A stretch of 64,000 bases of DNA. Origin: Io17-Chloro-G2 sp963663135. Its GTDB lineage: Bacteria > Chloroflexota > Dehalococcoidia > Lucifugimonadales > UBA3495. The notes beneath the pieces were generated by a model that worked only from the letters and a program-made list of their open reading frames with translations, was not told the DNA's origin and made no database searches. Shown here in pieces: positions 52,126 through 61,439 of the stretch. The position numbers were made by a program, and so were the translations under genes. Every line of letters begins with the position of its first letter. The stretch's first letter is position 1. The stretch lies in contig CAXXRM010000005.1 in the NCBI GenBank assembly GCA_963663135.2, forward strand, positions 1,054,001-1,118,000, in the 5' to 3' direction.

Positions 52126-53079
52126 ATGACCCGGTTCCTGCGAGATGAAGATGTCAACCAGTTGGTGTCTATGGACGACATGCTGGCGGCCATCGAGAAC
52201 ATGCAACGCCAGTTTGGCCAGGGACATGCCTCCAACCTACCCCGCCGGAAAATCATCGGCAGCAACGGCATGTTGTCGGTCATGGGAGGCGGGTTGTTCT
52301 ATGACGGGGTGTTGGGCGTTAAGACCTACACGGTGGTGAGGGGTAAGTATTCCTTTCAGGTTAGCCTGTACGACGCCGATACCGGGGAGTTGCTCTGCTA
52401 TACCCAGGCCAACCGGTTGGGCCAACTACGCACTGGGGCAACTACCGGCGTGGCAGTCAAACACTTGTCCAACCCCGGCGAATTAACCCTGGCAATTATT
52501 GGCACCGGCTATCAGGCGCCAACCCAGTTGGAAGCGGTTGCCAAGGTGCGCGGCATCAAGAAAATCAACGCCTATAGCCGCACTCTGGATAACCGAAAGA
52601 GCTTCGCTGAAGCCATGAGCGGTTCTTTAGGCGTTGAGGTGGTGGCGGCCGATAGCAGCCAGGAAGCGGTAACCGGCAGCGACATCATCGTGTGCATTGC
52701 GGCGGCCATGGAACCGGTGCTGGAAGGCGAATGGTTGAACCAGGGCTCCACGGTGGTTGGCGCCGGTCCCACGACCTGGCGCGCCCGGGAGGTGGACAAC
52801 GCCACTCTGGACCGGGCCAGCCGGGTTTTCGTAGACTCCATCGAGCAGGCTGGCGTCGAGGCCGGCGACATAGCCGGCGCCGTGGACCGCGGGGCCCTTC
52901 AGTGGAGCCAGGTTATGGAGCTGCGTCACGTGGTGGCGGGAGCAATAGCCGGGCGGGATTCCGCTGACCAGATCCTTTATGTAAAGCTGATGGGCACCGG
53001 CGTGGCCGACGTGGCCGCCGCCAAGCTAGCCTATGACAAGGCCACCGCCGCTGGCATTGGAATGGAGATGGACTGGTAG
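52126..53079 (+). CDS. Ornithine cyclodeaminase/mu-crystallin family protein
   Basis: A 317-residue NAD(P)-dependent protein of the ornithine cyclodeaminase family, which also has alanine dehydrogenase and ketimine reductase members. Visible parts: FLRDEDVNQLVSMDDMLAAIE, GVLGVKTYTVV with the substrate Lys, RTGATTGVAVKHLS, the Rossmann motif IIGTGYQAPTQLEAV near residue 128, ADSSQEAVTGSDIIV and GADR-like segments. ATG 52126 is preferred over the longer frame from 52054. It is convergent with carB with only 3 bases between the stops. Substrate unknown. Confidence 0.88.
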   Translation: MTRFLRDEDVNQLVSMDDMLAAIENMQRQFGQGHASNLPRRKIIGSNGMLSVMGGGLFYDGVLGVKTYTVVRGKYSFQVSLYDADTGELLCYTQANRLGQLRTGATTGVAVKHLSNPGELTLAIIGTGYQAPTQLEAVAKVRGIKKINAYSRTLDNRKSFAEAMSGSLGVEVVAADSSQEAVTGSDIIVCIAAAMEPVLEGEWLNQGSTVVGAGPTTWRAREVDNATLDRASRVFVDSIEQAGVEAGDIAGAVDRGALQWSQVMELRHVVAGAIAGRDSADQILYVKLMGTGVADVAAAKLAYDKATAAGIGMEMDW

Positions 53080-53082
53080 GGG

Positions 53083-56000
53083 TCAGCCGGGGCTCAGGTA
53101 GTCCACCATGGGCCGGACATTGTACCTGCCGCCTTCCGTCAGCAGGCTTTCCACCGCAGCCCTCGCCGTATCCAATGCGGTGAAACAGGGGATTTGACGC
53201 TCCACCGCGGCCCGTCGAATATAAAACCCGTCACGCAGCACCGAAGTGTCGCCCGATAGGGTGTTGATCACCGCGCCGACCATTTTTTGTTCGATGACGT
53301 CCAGGCAGTTGGGATGTCCCTCATCCAACCGCTTGGTGGCCATGATGACCGGTATCCCCATCGCCGAAATCATGGCGGCGGTGCCCTCGGTGGCAAATAG
53401 TTGACAGTCCGCGTCATGTAATTCACGCACCAGAGACAGGGACTCGGCCTTGTCCTGGTCCGCGATACTCAACAGGATACCCATTCCTTTCTGAAGCCTG
53501 AGGTTGGCGGCCAGCAGCGCTTTGGACAGGGCCGAGGAAAAGTCCAGGTCTATTCCCATCACCTCTCCGGTGGAGGTCATCTCCGGCCCCAACCTCCAGT
53601 CCACGCCGATGAGCTTGCCCATAGAAAACACCGGCGCCTTGATGCCCACCAGTTTCTGCCTCGGCCACAGCCCGCCCTGGTACCCCTGCTGGGCCAGGGT
53701 TTCCCCCAGCATCACCCGAGTGGCAATGGTGGCCACCGGAGCCCCCGTAACCTTGGAAATGAATGGGATGGTGCGGCTGCCCCGCGGGTTCACTTCCAAT
53801 ACGTACACGCTGGTTACGTCGTCCCAGCCACTGTCGACCTGGGGACTGCGATAAGCCGGCCCACCGTGAATAACAAACTGGACATTCATCAGGCCCTTAA
53901 TGCCCAGGGCCAGCCCCATGCGGGTGGTGTATTCGACAATCGTGGACACTTCGTCGGAGGTGAGGTTGAGGCCTGGGTAGATGCCCATGGAGTCTCCGGA
54001 ATGCACGCCAGCCCGTTCTATGTGCTCGATGATGCCGGGAATGAGGACTTCCTCCCCATCGCACACGGCGTCTACCTCGCACTCTTTGCCCTCCATGTAC
54101 TGGTCGATCAGCACCGGCCGGTCCGGGGCAATCTCCACAGCCACCGTTAGATACCGGATTAGGTCCGACGCATTCTGGACTATCTCCATTGCCCGGCCGC
54201 CCAGCACGTAGCTGGGACGGACTATGGCAGGATACCCAATGTTCTGCGCCACCTGGAGCGCTTCGGATACTGAAGTCACGGCGGCGCCGGGGGGTTGGGG
54301 TATGCCCAGCCGGGACATGAACTCCTCAAACTTTCCCCGGTCGGACGCCGCATCTATCGCCTCGGCGCTGGAACCCAGGATAGGAAGCCCCGCGAGGGCC
54401 AGCTTTTGAGACAGGTCTATGGCTGTTTGTCCGCCGAATTGGACCACTGAAGGCGGCGCCACATCGTCCACCGTCTCGTTGTCGATGATGTCCCGCACCG
54501 ACTCTTCGTCCAATGGCTCGAAATACAACCGGTCGCTGGCATCGAAATCGGTGGACACCGTCTCCGGGTTGGAGTTGATCATAATGCTCTTCACGCCGGC
54601 TTGAGTGAGCGCGGCGGCGGCGTGAACGCTGCAATAGTCGAACTCGATCCCCTGGCCGATTCGGATGGGTCCGCTGCCCAGCACAATTGCCTTTTTCCCC
54701 GGCAATGGTAGCGCCTCGTTCTCCTCGTCGTAGGCGCTGTAATAATAGGGTGTCACCGCCTCAAACTCAGCGGCGCAGGTATCTACCGTCTTGTACACCG
54801 GCTTGATACCCAGTTGTATGCGCAGGTTTCGCACCTGTTCCGGCAGCATGTCGGACAATGTTCCAACCTGTTGGTCGGAAAACCCCAGGCGCTTGGCTTG
54901 CAACAGCAACGCCGGAGTCAAGGTTTCCGCCAGAAGCCGGCGCTCCATATCTACGATTCGCTGAAAGGCGTGGATAAACCACGGCTCGAAGAAGGTTCGG
55001 GACACCAGGTCCTCAAGCGGCATCTCGCGCCTCAGTGCGGCGACAATCGCCCAAAGCCGGGTGTCGTTGGGGTCCAGCGGCAGTTTGTCCAAGGAATCCG
55101 GGGTGTCATCGCTCCAGGATGGGTCTTCCCAGAGCAAGGTTCTACCGCCGATTTCCAGCGACCGCGCCGCCTTTTGTATGGCGGCTTCAAAGGTGCGGTC
55201 GATAACCATCACCTCGCCGGTGGCCTTCATCTGGGTGGTGGTGCGCCGGTCGCCGTCGGGAAACTTGTCAAAAGGCCACCGGGGTATCTTCACCACGCAG
55301 TAGTCCAATGCCGGCTCGAAGGCAGCCATCGTCTGACGAGTCACGACGTTTGGAATTTCATCCAGCCGCTTGCCAACCGCAATCTTGGCCGCAACGCGGG
55401 CGATGGGATAACCGGTGGCTTTGCTGGCCAGGGCCGAACTGCGGCTGACCCTGGGATTCACCTCGATGACGTAATAGGGCGAATCCGGTTCCCACGGGTT
55501 CTCGGCGTTTCGCTCCAAGGCCTGGCTAACCATGGGATGGGGTTGCAATGCGAACTGCACGTTGCAACCGCCTTCTATGCCCAACCCGCGGATTATCTTG
55601 AGGCTGGCCGTGCGCAGCATCTGGTATTCGTTATCGCTCAGGGTTTGGCTGGGCGCAACCACGATGCTGTCCCCGGTATGCACTCCCATGGGGTCCAGGT
55701 TTTCCATGTTGCAAATGGTTATGCAGTTGTCCGCCCCATCCCGCATAACCTCATACTCGATCTCCTTCCATCCCACCAGGGACCGCTCGAGCAGCACCTG
55801 CGATATGGGGCTGGCCAACAGGCCGCTGGCAACTATTGTCTCCAGTTCTTCCCAGTTGTTGGCAATCCCGCCTCCGGTTCCCCCCAGCGTATACGCGGGT
55901 CGCACCACCAATGGCAAACCGATGTCCTTCGCAGCTTCTCGGGCTTCTTCCATTGTGGAAACCGAGGCATTCTCAGGCTCGGGTTCTCCGATATCGTGCA

Positions 56001-56463
56001 GGAAGTTGCGGAAGAAACCCCGGTCCTCCGAGGTGCGGATGGTCTCCAATGGCGTGCCCAATAAACGAACGCCGTACTTGTCCAGCACTCCGGCGTCGGC
56101 GAGGGCCACCGCCAGGTTCAGCCCGGTTTGCCCCCCCAATGTTGGGAGAATCCCCTCGGGCCGCTCTGCTTCAATAATCCGCTCCACCACCTCGACGCTC
56201 AGGGGTTCGATGTAGATACGGTCGGCAATCCCCTGGTCCGTCATGATGGTGGCCGGGTTGGAATTGACCAAAACGGTGGACACACCCTCCTCGCGGAGGG
56301 CTTTACATGCCTGAGTCCCGGCGTAGTCGAACTCGGCGGCCTGTCCAATCACAATAGGACCCGAGCCGATCACCAGCACTTTTTCCGGTTTTTTTGTTAT
56401 TTTGACCCTCGGTGTATCCAAGGTTAGGCGCCCTTTCGGGCGCCGTTTGTCATTCCGGGGCAT
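53083..56463 (-). CDS. carB: Carbamoyl phosphate synthetase, large subunit
   Basis: A 1126-residue CarB, which makes carbamoyl phosphate from bicarbonate, ATP and ammonia passed from CarA. Both ATP-grasp halves are visible: the first has VLVIGSGPIVIGQAAEFDYAG, VNSNPATIMTD and RPAYTLGGTGGGIA; the second has VLGSGPIRIGQGIEFDYCSVHA and RPSYVLGGRAMEIV. A C-terminal MGS-like allosteric domain begins near residue 950. It is about 50 residues longer than common CarB, partly from a 25-residue basic N-terminal extension encoded within a GC hairpin around 56427-56489, so the start is uncertain. Last gene of the pyr operon. Confidence 0.95.
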   Translation of the reverse strand: MPRNDKRRPKGRLTLDTPRVKITKKPEKVLVIGSGPIVIGQAAEFDYAGTQACKALREEGVSTVLVNSNPATIMTDQGIADRIYIEPLSVEVVERIIEAERPEGILPTLGGQTGLNLAVALADAGVLDKYGVRLLGTPLETIRTSEDRGFFRNFLHDIGEPEPENASVSTMEEAREAAKDIGLPLVVRPAYTLGGTGGGIANNWEELETIVASGLLASPISQVLLERSLVGWKEIEYEVMRDGADNCITICNMENLDPMGVHTGDSIVVAPSQTLSDNEYQMLRTASLKIIRGLGIEGGCNVQFALQPHPMVSQALERNAENPWEPDSPYYVIEVNPRVSRSSALASKATGYPIARVAAKIAVGKRLDEIPNVVTRQTMAAFEPALDYCVVKIPRWPFDKFPDGDRRTTTQMKATGEVMVIDRTFEAAIQKAARSLEIGGRTLLWEDPSWSDDTPDSLDKLPLDPNDTRLWAIVAALRREMPLEDLVSRTFFEPWFIHAFQRIVDMERRLLAETLTPALLLQAKRLGFSDQQVGTLSDMLPEQVRNLRIQLGIKPVYKTVDTCAAEFEAVTPYYYSAYDEENEALPLPGKKAIVLGSGPIRIGQGIEFDYCSVHAAAALTQAGVKSIMINSNPETVSTDFDASDRLYFEPLDEESVRDIIDNETVDDVAPPSVVQFGGQTAIDLSQKLALAGLPILGSSAEAIDAASDRGKFEEFMSRLGIPQPPGAAVTSVSEALQVAQNIGYPAIVRPSYVLGGRAMEIVQNASDLIRYLTVAVEIAPDRPVLIDQYMEGKECEVDAVCDGEEVLIPGIIEHIERAGVHSGDSMGIYPGLNLTSDEVSTIVEYTTRMGLALGIKGLMNVQFVIHGGPAYRSPQVDSGWDDVTSVYVLEVNPRGSRTIPFISKVTGAPVATIATRVMLGETLAQQGYQGGLWPRQKLVGIKAPVFSMGKLIGVDWRLGPEMTSTGEVMGIDLDFSSALSKALLAANLRLQKGMGILLSIADQDKAESLSLVRELHDADCQLFATEGTAAMISAMGIPVIMATKRLDEGHPNCLDVIEQKMVGAVINTLSGDTSVLRDGFYIRRAAVERQIPCFTALDTARAAVESLLTEGGRYNVRPMVDYLSPG

Positions 56464-56540
56464 CCATTGTCATGGACCACCCCGGAATGACGCTATGGCG
56501 CATTGGGCCGACGCTGCGCCGAGCCGGTTGCCTTACCCGG

Positions 56541-56957
56541 TTAGAACACGGGAAGCGGGCCCGGCAACTCCAGCAGCTTTCGTTCCTGGAAGGAATTCAG
56601 CACCTGGTATACAAACGACCCGAATATGCGCTGGTTGTGTTGGTAACCCGGCGCAAGCTCGACTTGTTGCTCGCTGCTGGGTGGAATCCGAAATAGGACC
56701 ATGTCCTGGTCTAACTTTTCCACCTCCAGCCGTCCCACGGGAGAATAATCAATATCCCCGTCGTCCGGATTGAAGGACCGGACAATCAGGTCCCAATGGC
56801 TGCCTATGGACCCCTTGGCCGGGGCAACATGATAGCGGTTCCCCTGGCAATGGAACTGGGGAACATCCTGGTCCAATACGCTGATTAGGTCCGAAACACT
56901 TCCTGGCAACTCCACCTCAACCCCATCCTCCAGCAACACGTGAGTAAATGAAGACAT
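56541..56957 (-). CDS. Hypothetical protein between carA and carB
   Basis: A 138-residue protein of unknown function, acidic and mainly beta in pattern. VLLEDGVEVELPGSVSDLISVLDQD is followed by FHCQGNRYHVAPAKG, HWDLIVRSFNPDDGDIDYSPVGRLEVEKL and LELPGPLPVF. No membrane segment. ATG 56957 behind GGAGG is chosen over the longer frame from 57020. It sits in the pyr operon, 144 bases after carA and 77 bases before carB, so it is expressed with them; a regulatory or accessory role for carbamoyl phosphate synthesis is possible but only by position. Confidence 0.7.
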   Translation of the reverse strand: MSSFTHVLLEDGVEVELPGSVSDLISVLDQDVPQFHCQGNRYHVAPAKGSIGSHWDLIVRSFNPDDGDIDYSPVGRLEVEKLDQDMVLFRIPPSSEQQVELAPGYQHNQRIFGSFVYQVLNSFQERKLLELPGPLPVF

Positions 56958-57101
56958 GAAAACCTCCGAAATATTGCAAAAACCAGATGTGAAAAATAAT
57001 ACTGTGTTGCTTGGCGACAAATTTCAATGAACCAACTTGTAAGCCAAGGAGACTTTTCGGTTCCCCGTAGCGGGGTTTTTGCTTTAGCTTCAGGCCACCT
57101 C

Positions 57102-58259
57102 CTACGTTTCCGAGTGCGAGTGTTCGTGCCCCTCGAAATCTTCAATTAGAGAAAGGAACCGGTCAAACAGGTACTCGCTGTCCCTGGGTCCCGGTGATGC
57201 TTCCGAGTGGTATTGAATAGTAAAAAGAGGCATCTGGCGATGCACCAGACCCTCAACGGTGTCGTCATTAAGATTGATGTGGGACACTTCCAACCCCGCC
57301 GGCAAACCCTCGGCGCTGACAGCGTATCCGTGATTTTGGGCGGTTATGTAAACCCGCCCGGTGGCCAGGTCCTTAACCGGGTGGTTGCCGCCCCGGTGGC
57401 CAAACTTCAGCTTGTAGGTGCCGGCTCCCATGGCCCGAGCGACAATCTGATGCCCCAGGCAAATCCCCATTATGGGAACGCGGCCTAGCAACCGCCCAAC
57501 ATTCTCGACCAGGTAATCCAGAACCTGGGGATCGCCTGGCCCCGGCGATAGCAGTATCCCAGAGGGTTCCATGGCCAACATTTCTTCGGCTGGCGTGGTG
57601 GCCGGCATGGCGATTACCTGGCAACCCCGTTGGTGCAGCAGACGCAGTATGTTGTACTTAAGTCCGCAGTCGCTGACCAGAATTCGAAACTTGGCGTCGG
57701 GGTCCAATTCCACCGAGGGACTGTCCCATTGATAGCGTTCCGCGGTGGTGACAGACTGCACAAAATCGGTTGCATCGTAGCTGGGCAACCCGGCGAGTCG
57801 TTCGACGGCCGCCTGCGGGTCCCCGGTGCTGATAATGCCCATCATCACGCCCCGGCTTCGGATGCGTTTGGTCAAGGCCCGGGTGTCCAACCCGCTGATT
57901 CCCGGAATACCCTGGCTTTCCAGAAACTCGTGCAGGGTCCGGACGCTTTGCCGGTGACTGGGTTGGTCGCAGTGTTCCTTGACGATCAAACCGCTGACCC
58001 GGATCTCCTTGGATTCAAAGTTTTCCTCGTTGATGCCGTAGTTCCCCACCAGGGGATAGGTCAGCGTAACCAACTGCCCCGCATAGGAAGGGTCGGTCAA
58101 CACTTCTTGGTATCCGGTCATGCTGGTGTTGAACACAACCTCTCCCTGGCCTTGGGTATCTGCCCCGAAAGCCAGTCCTTGGACAATAGTACCGTCTTCG
58201 AGGACCAAGTGCGTCGTTTTATCCAATCGGATTTCCACCATTCCAGGATGAGTGCTCAA
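57102..58259 (-). CDS. carA: Carbamoyl phosphate synthetase, small subunit (glutaminase)
   Basis: A 385-residue CarA, which frees ammonia from glutamine for CarB. The N-terminal domain has VFNTSMTGYQEVLTDPSYAGQ. The class I glutaminase has the nucleophile Cys in IMGICLGHQIVARA and the C-terminal His-x-Glu in QYHSEASPGPRD. It overlaps the end of pyrC by about 40 bases if the start is ATG 58259, or about 23 bases if ATG 58241 (MVEIRLDK) is used; both are possible, and the ribosome site is weak either way, which suggests translational coupling. Confidence 0.95.
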   Translation of the reverse strand: MSTHPGMVEIRLDKTTHLVLEDGTIVQGLAFGADTQGQGEVVFNTSMTGYQEVLTDPSYAGQLVTLTYPLVGNYGINEENFESKEIRVSGLIVKEHCDQPSHRQSVRTLHEFLESQGIPGISGLDTRALTKRIRSRGVMMGIISTGDPQAAVERLAGLPSYDATDFVQSVTTAERYQWDSPSVELDPDAKFRILVSDCGLKYNILRLLHQRGCQVIAMPATTPAEEMLAMEPSGILLSPGPGDPQVLDYLVENVGRLLGRVPIMGICLGHQIVARAMGAGTYKLKFGHRGGNHPVKDLATGRVYITAQNHGYAVSAEGLPAGLEVSHINLNDDTVEGLVHRQMPLFTIQYHSEASPGPRDSEYLFDRFLSLIEDFEGHEHSHSET

Positions 58260-59586
58260 AAACCAGCCGCCCGCCCACCATGGTTGCCATCACCTGTCCC
58301 TTGAGGGTCGTCCCCTCCAGGGGAGTATTCTTTCCCATGGACTGGAATTCCGCCGTATCCACCTGCCACTCCCGGTCCGGGTCAAACAACACGATGTCCG
58401 CGACAGTGCCAGGGGCCAGGGTCGCAAATTCCTGGAATGCCGGGCCCATGACCCGAGCCGGCCCCGCAGTAAGCCGCTCCACCAAGTCTGACAGACTCAA
58501 GCGCCCCCGGTGGACCAGTTCCATCACAGACCCGAAACCCGTCTCCAGCACACTGATTCCAAAAGCGGCGTCCTCGTAGGTGACCTGTTTGCTGGTCTGT
58601 TCGTGGGGCGCGTGGTCGGTGGCGATACAATCAATAACGCCGTCGGCCAGGGCTTCAACCAGGGCATCCACGTCGTGCCGGCTGCGCAGCGGCGGGAAAA
58701 CCTTGGTGGACGTATCGTAGGCCAAGAGGCCGGCCGACGCCGCATCGGCGCCCTTGCGGCCCAAGACCCATTCTTCCGTGATCGTCAAATGATGGGGGCA
58801 GACTTCGGCGGTTACCGCCAGTCCCCGCTCTTTGGCATGTCGAATCATCGGCACCGACCCTGCGGTGCTCACGTGGGCCAGATGCAACCGGCCCCCGGTA
58901 AGTTCCGCCAAGGCGATGTCTCTGGCGATCATGGCCTCTTCCGCCGCCGCCGGTATCCCCGCAAGACCCAGCCTGGAAGAGACCCAGCCTTCGGCCATTG
59001 CGCCGTTTCCGGACAGGGACCGGTCCTGGCAGTGATTGGTGATTGGCACGCCCAGGTCCAGGCTATAGGTCAGGGCCAGCCGCATCAGGTTAGGGTCGTA
59101 CACCGGATCGCCGTCGTCGCTGAAGGCCACGGCGCCCGCCGCGGCCAACTCTTCCATTTCGGTTAGCTCCTGGCCCAACCGTCCCTTGCTGACGCAGGCC
59201 ACGGGATGCACCCTCACCACGGCCTCTGTCTCACAGCGGCGGCGCAAAAAATCTACCACGGCGGCATTGTCGATTGGCGGAGAGGTGTTGGGCATGCAGC
59301 ATAACGAGGTGAAACCGCCGCGGGCGGCCGCCCGAGCGCCGGCCGTGATGGTTTCCTTGTATTCGAATCCCGGGTCGCGCAAGTGGCAGTGGAGGTCGAT
59401 AAAACCGGGCGTGGCAACGAGACCCGCAGCATCTACGGTACGGCAATCGGCCGGCACGCTATCCGCAGACAATACCCCAACCGCCATGATCTTGCCGTCA
59501 GACACCAGGATGTCGCCGGTTTGGTCCAAGCCTTGCCCGGGATCGATAATCCGGGGCCCTTTAATCACAAGGGTTGTGGAGTCCAT
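58219..59586 (-). CDS. pyrC: Dihydroorotase
   Basis: A 455-residue amidohydrolase-fold dihydroorotase (type I), which closes carbamoyl aspartate to dihydroorotate. Zinc ligands are His66 and His68 in GFIDLHCHLRDPG. Further catalytic blocks are ITNHCQDRSL, HLAHVSTAGSVPMI, VCPHHLTIT and CIATDHAPHE (Asp). The C-terminal strand returns to the N-terminal beta-sandwich. ATG 59586. It lies 16 bases after pyrB and overlaps carA, as expected for a tightly packed pyr operon. Confidence 0.95.
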   Translation of the reverse strand: MDSTTLVIKGPRIIDPGQGLDQTGDILVSDGKIMAVGVLSADSVPADCRTVDAAGLVATPGFIDLHCHLRDPGFEYKETITAGARAAARGGFTSLCCMPNTSPPIDNAAVVDFLRRRCETEAVVRVHPVACVSKGRLGQELTEMEELAAAGAVAFSDDGDPVYDPNLMRLALTYSLDLGVPITNHCQDRSLSGNGAMAEGWVSSRLGLAGIPAAAEEAMIARDIALAELTGGRLHLAHVSTAGSVPMIRHAKERGLAVTAEVCPHHLTITEEWVLGRKGADAASAGLLAYDTSTKVFPPLRSRHDVDALVEALADGVIDCIATDHAPHEQTSKQVTYEDAAFGISVLETGFGSVMELVHRGRLSLSDLVERLTAGPARVMGPAFQEFATLAPGTVADIVLFDPDREWQVDTAEFQSMGKNTPLEGTTLKGQVMATMVGGRLVFEHSSWNGGNPIG

Positions 59587-59602
59587 ACTTCCCGATCTTC
59601 CC

Positions 59603-60649
59603 CTACTCCGCGTTCCCGCCGGCCACGACCAGGTATAGCAGGGCCATCCGAATTGCCACCCCCCCGGTAACCTGTTCTTCGATTACTGATGCGCCTCCGT
59701 GGGCTATGGAGGAGCTTATTTCAATCCCTTCGTTCATGGGGCCGGGATGCATCACCAGGGCCCCCGGGTTGGCCATACTCAGCCGCCGGTCGGTTAACTG
59801 CCACCGCCGGATGTACTCCCGCAGGCTCGGCAAAAACCCGCCTTCCTGCCGCTCGGCCTGCAACCTTAGCGCCATTACCACGTCGGCGCCTTCAATTGCC
59901 CGGTCCAGGTCGGTGTCCATCGTCACGCCGGCCAGGGGTTCCGGCGCTTTGGATTCTCCGCGGCGGCCCAGGTATTCGATGGGCAGGAGCGTGGAGGGGC
60001 CGCAGAGGACCACTTGAGCCCCCATTTTGGCAAATCCCAGGACATCGGACCTTGCTACCCGGCTGTGAAGCACGTCGCCCACAATCACGATTTTCACGCC
60101 TTCAAGCCGGCCCAGATGTTCCTTCACCGTGAACAGGTCGAGCAGGGCTTGGGTCGGATGAGCGTGCATGCCGTCGCCGGCGTTGATCACGGAAACTCGG
60201 TCCAAGTGCCGCGCCAGGAAATTCGGGGCCCCGGAATGGGGATGGCGCACCACGATGGAGTCCACTCCCATGGCCTGCAGGGTCAACCCGGTGTTCAGCA
60301 AAGACTCGCCCTTTTCAACGCTGCTGCCCGAGGTGGACACGTTGATGACGTCAGCGCTCAGGATTTTCCCGGCTTCTTCAAAAGACACCCGGGTTCGGGT
60401 GCTGGACTCGTAGAAAAGGGTGACGATTACCCGGCCTCTCAGCGTCGGGACTTTCTTGATGTCTCGTTTCAGAACCTCGGCCATCCCGTTGGCCGACTCC
60501 AGAACATCCTCAATCTCGGATGGCGAGAAGTCGTCCAGGTCCAGCACATGGCGGCGCCTGGCCCACCCAACGGCATTTCCCGCATCGCCCGCGTCGCCTG
60601 CGTGGATAGGCGCGTCAGCGGAAACTTCGATTGCTTTAGGCAGGCTCAT
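59603..60649 (-). CDS. pyrB: Aspartate carbamoyltransferase, catalytic subunit
   Basis: The enzyme joins carbamoyl phosphate and aspartate. The S-T-R-T-R carbamoyl phosphate loop is in FYESSTRTRVSFEEAG. STSGSSVEKGESLLNT, VVRHPHSGAPNFLA, NAGDGMHAHPTQALLDLFT and MHPGPMNEGIEI follow in the usual order. From ATG 60649 the protein has 348 residues, 30-40 more than usual at the N-terminus (Gly/Ala/Asp-rich, not conserved). An in-frame ATG at 60697 would add 16 more; neither start has a strong ribosome site. No pyrI regulatory subunit is nearby. Confidence 0.93.
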   Translation of the reverse strand: MSLPKAIEVSADAPIHAGDAGDAGNAVGWARRRHVLDLDDFSPSEIEDVLESANGMAEVLKRDIKKVPTLRGRVIVTLFYESSTRTRVSFEEAGKILSADVINVSTSGSSVEKGESLLNTGLTLQAMGVDSIVVRHPHSGAPNFLARHLDRVSVINAGDGMHAHPTQALLDLFTVKEHLGRLEGVKIVIVGDVLHSRVARSDVLGFAKMGAQVVLCGPSTLLPIEYLGRRGESKAPEPLAGVTMDTDLDRAIEGADVVMALRLQAERQEGGFLPSLREYIRRWQLTDRRLSMANPGALVMHPGPMNEGIEISSSIAHGGASVIEEQVTGGVAIRMALLYLVVAGGNAE

Positions 60650-60730
60650 GCCACCCGGTCCTGTTCGAGCCGGCTCGATGGAGACGATGGCTCTCATCCA
60701 GGTCTATGCTGTAGCCGGAGCTTGAATATG

Positions 60731-61294
60731 TCACCCGCGTTTACCTCTGGGATTCGTGACCGGGTCCACCCTGACTATGGTCACCTCGTCTACTCCCCCA
60801 GCCTCGGTCAATCTCACCTTTACCGCTTCGTCACGGGCGGTGGGAACGTTTTGCCCCACAAAGTCGGGCCGGATGGGCAACTCCCGGTGACCCCGGTCCA
60901 ACAGAATGGCCAGTTGCACCTGGTCCGGTCTTCCGAAATCGTTCAAGGCGTCCATGGCTGCGCGGACAGTTCTTCCGGTGTAGAGCACGTCGTCCACCAA
61001 AACCACCCGCTTGCCATGGATGCTTTCGGGCATATTGGTCGGCCTTATGACCGGTCTGGAACTGTCCTGTAAGTCGTCCCGGTACAGGCTGATGTCCAGA
61101 GCCGCCACCGGCGCCGCGTGCCCCTCCGATTCCAGTAAATTGCGCGACAAACGCTGGGCCAGGTAAACCCCGCCCGTATAGATGCCCACCAGAATTACGT
61201 CCTGGACACCCCGGTTCCGCTCGGAAATCTCGCGAGAAATCCTGGCCAGGGCCCTTCGGATATCATCCTGGTTCATTATTTGCCGCTGGGACAT
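60731..61294 (-). CDS. pyrR: Pyrimidine attenuation regulator / uracil phosphoribosyltransferase
   Basis: A 187-residue PyrR, the UMP-responsive RNA-binding regulator of pyr operons, many of which also have uracil phosphoribosyltransferase activity. The PRPP-binding motif is VVLVDDVLYTGRTVRAA (101-109 DDVLYTGRT). A basic N-terminal helix and the LLDRGHRELPIRPDFVGQNVPT segment are typical. ATG 61294 follows GTTGGAG. It is the first gene of the minus-strand pyr operon and lies 34 bases after an intrinsic terminator and about 130 bases after its own RNA binding site. Confidence 0.95.
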   Translation of the reverse strand: MSQRQIMNQDDIRRALARISREISERNRGVQDVILVGIYTGGVYLAQRLSRNLLESEGHAAPVAALDISLYRDDLQDSSRPVIRPTNMPESIHGKRVVLVDDVLYTGRTVRAAMDALNDFGRPDQVQLAILLDRGHRELPIRPDFVGQNVPTARDEAVKVRLTEAGGVDEVTIVRVDPVTNPRGKRG

Positions 61295-61327
61295 TTAGCT
61301 CCAACGTTTCTGGGTGGCCGGGGCAAC

Positions 61328-61439
61328 AAAAAACCCCTTGCGGTGTCTTGGGCAAGGGGTGGCAACGCGTTACCGGCAAGCCATAAGTGGCGGTCCGGTG
61401 TCCAATTGGGGCGTTGAACCTTGCCAGCCTCACGGGACT
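61328..61439 (-). promoter_or_regulatory. PyrR attenuator leader (binding loop plus terminator)
   Basis: On the minus strand the leader contains AGTCCCGTGAGGCT (61426-61439), an exact fit to the published PyrR-binding consensus ARUCCNGNGAGGYU. GGCAAGG follows (61419-61425). Downstream an intrinsic terminator is formed by ACCCCTTGC (61352-61360) and GCAAGGGGT (61333-61341), then six T (61328-61333). GGCAAGG is complementary to CCTTGCC (61351-61357) in the 5' arm of the terminator, so it can form the antiterminator. With UMP bound, PyrR would hold the binding loop and let the terminator form. Confidence 0.92.

Noticed and set aside
54814..56064. 416-residue plus-strand frame across carB
   Set aside because: Antisense shadow of the strongly conserved carB gene.
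57050..57085. Terminator-like hairpin with T-run on the plus strand before carA's downstream neighbour
   Set aside because: CCCCG-TAG-CGGGG followed by TTTTT is oriented against the pyr operon and no plus-strand transcript is evident; the stem is only five pairs.
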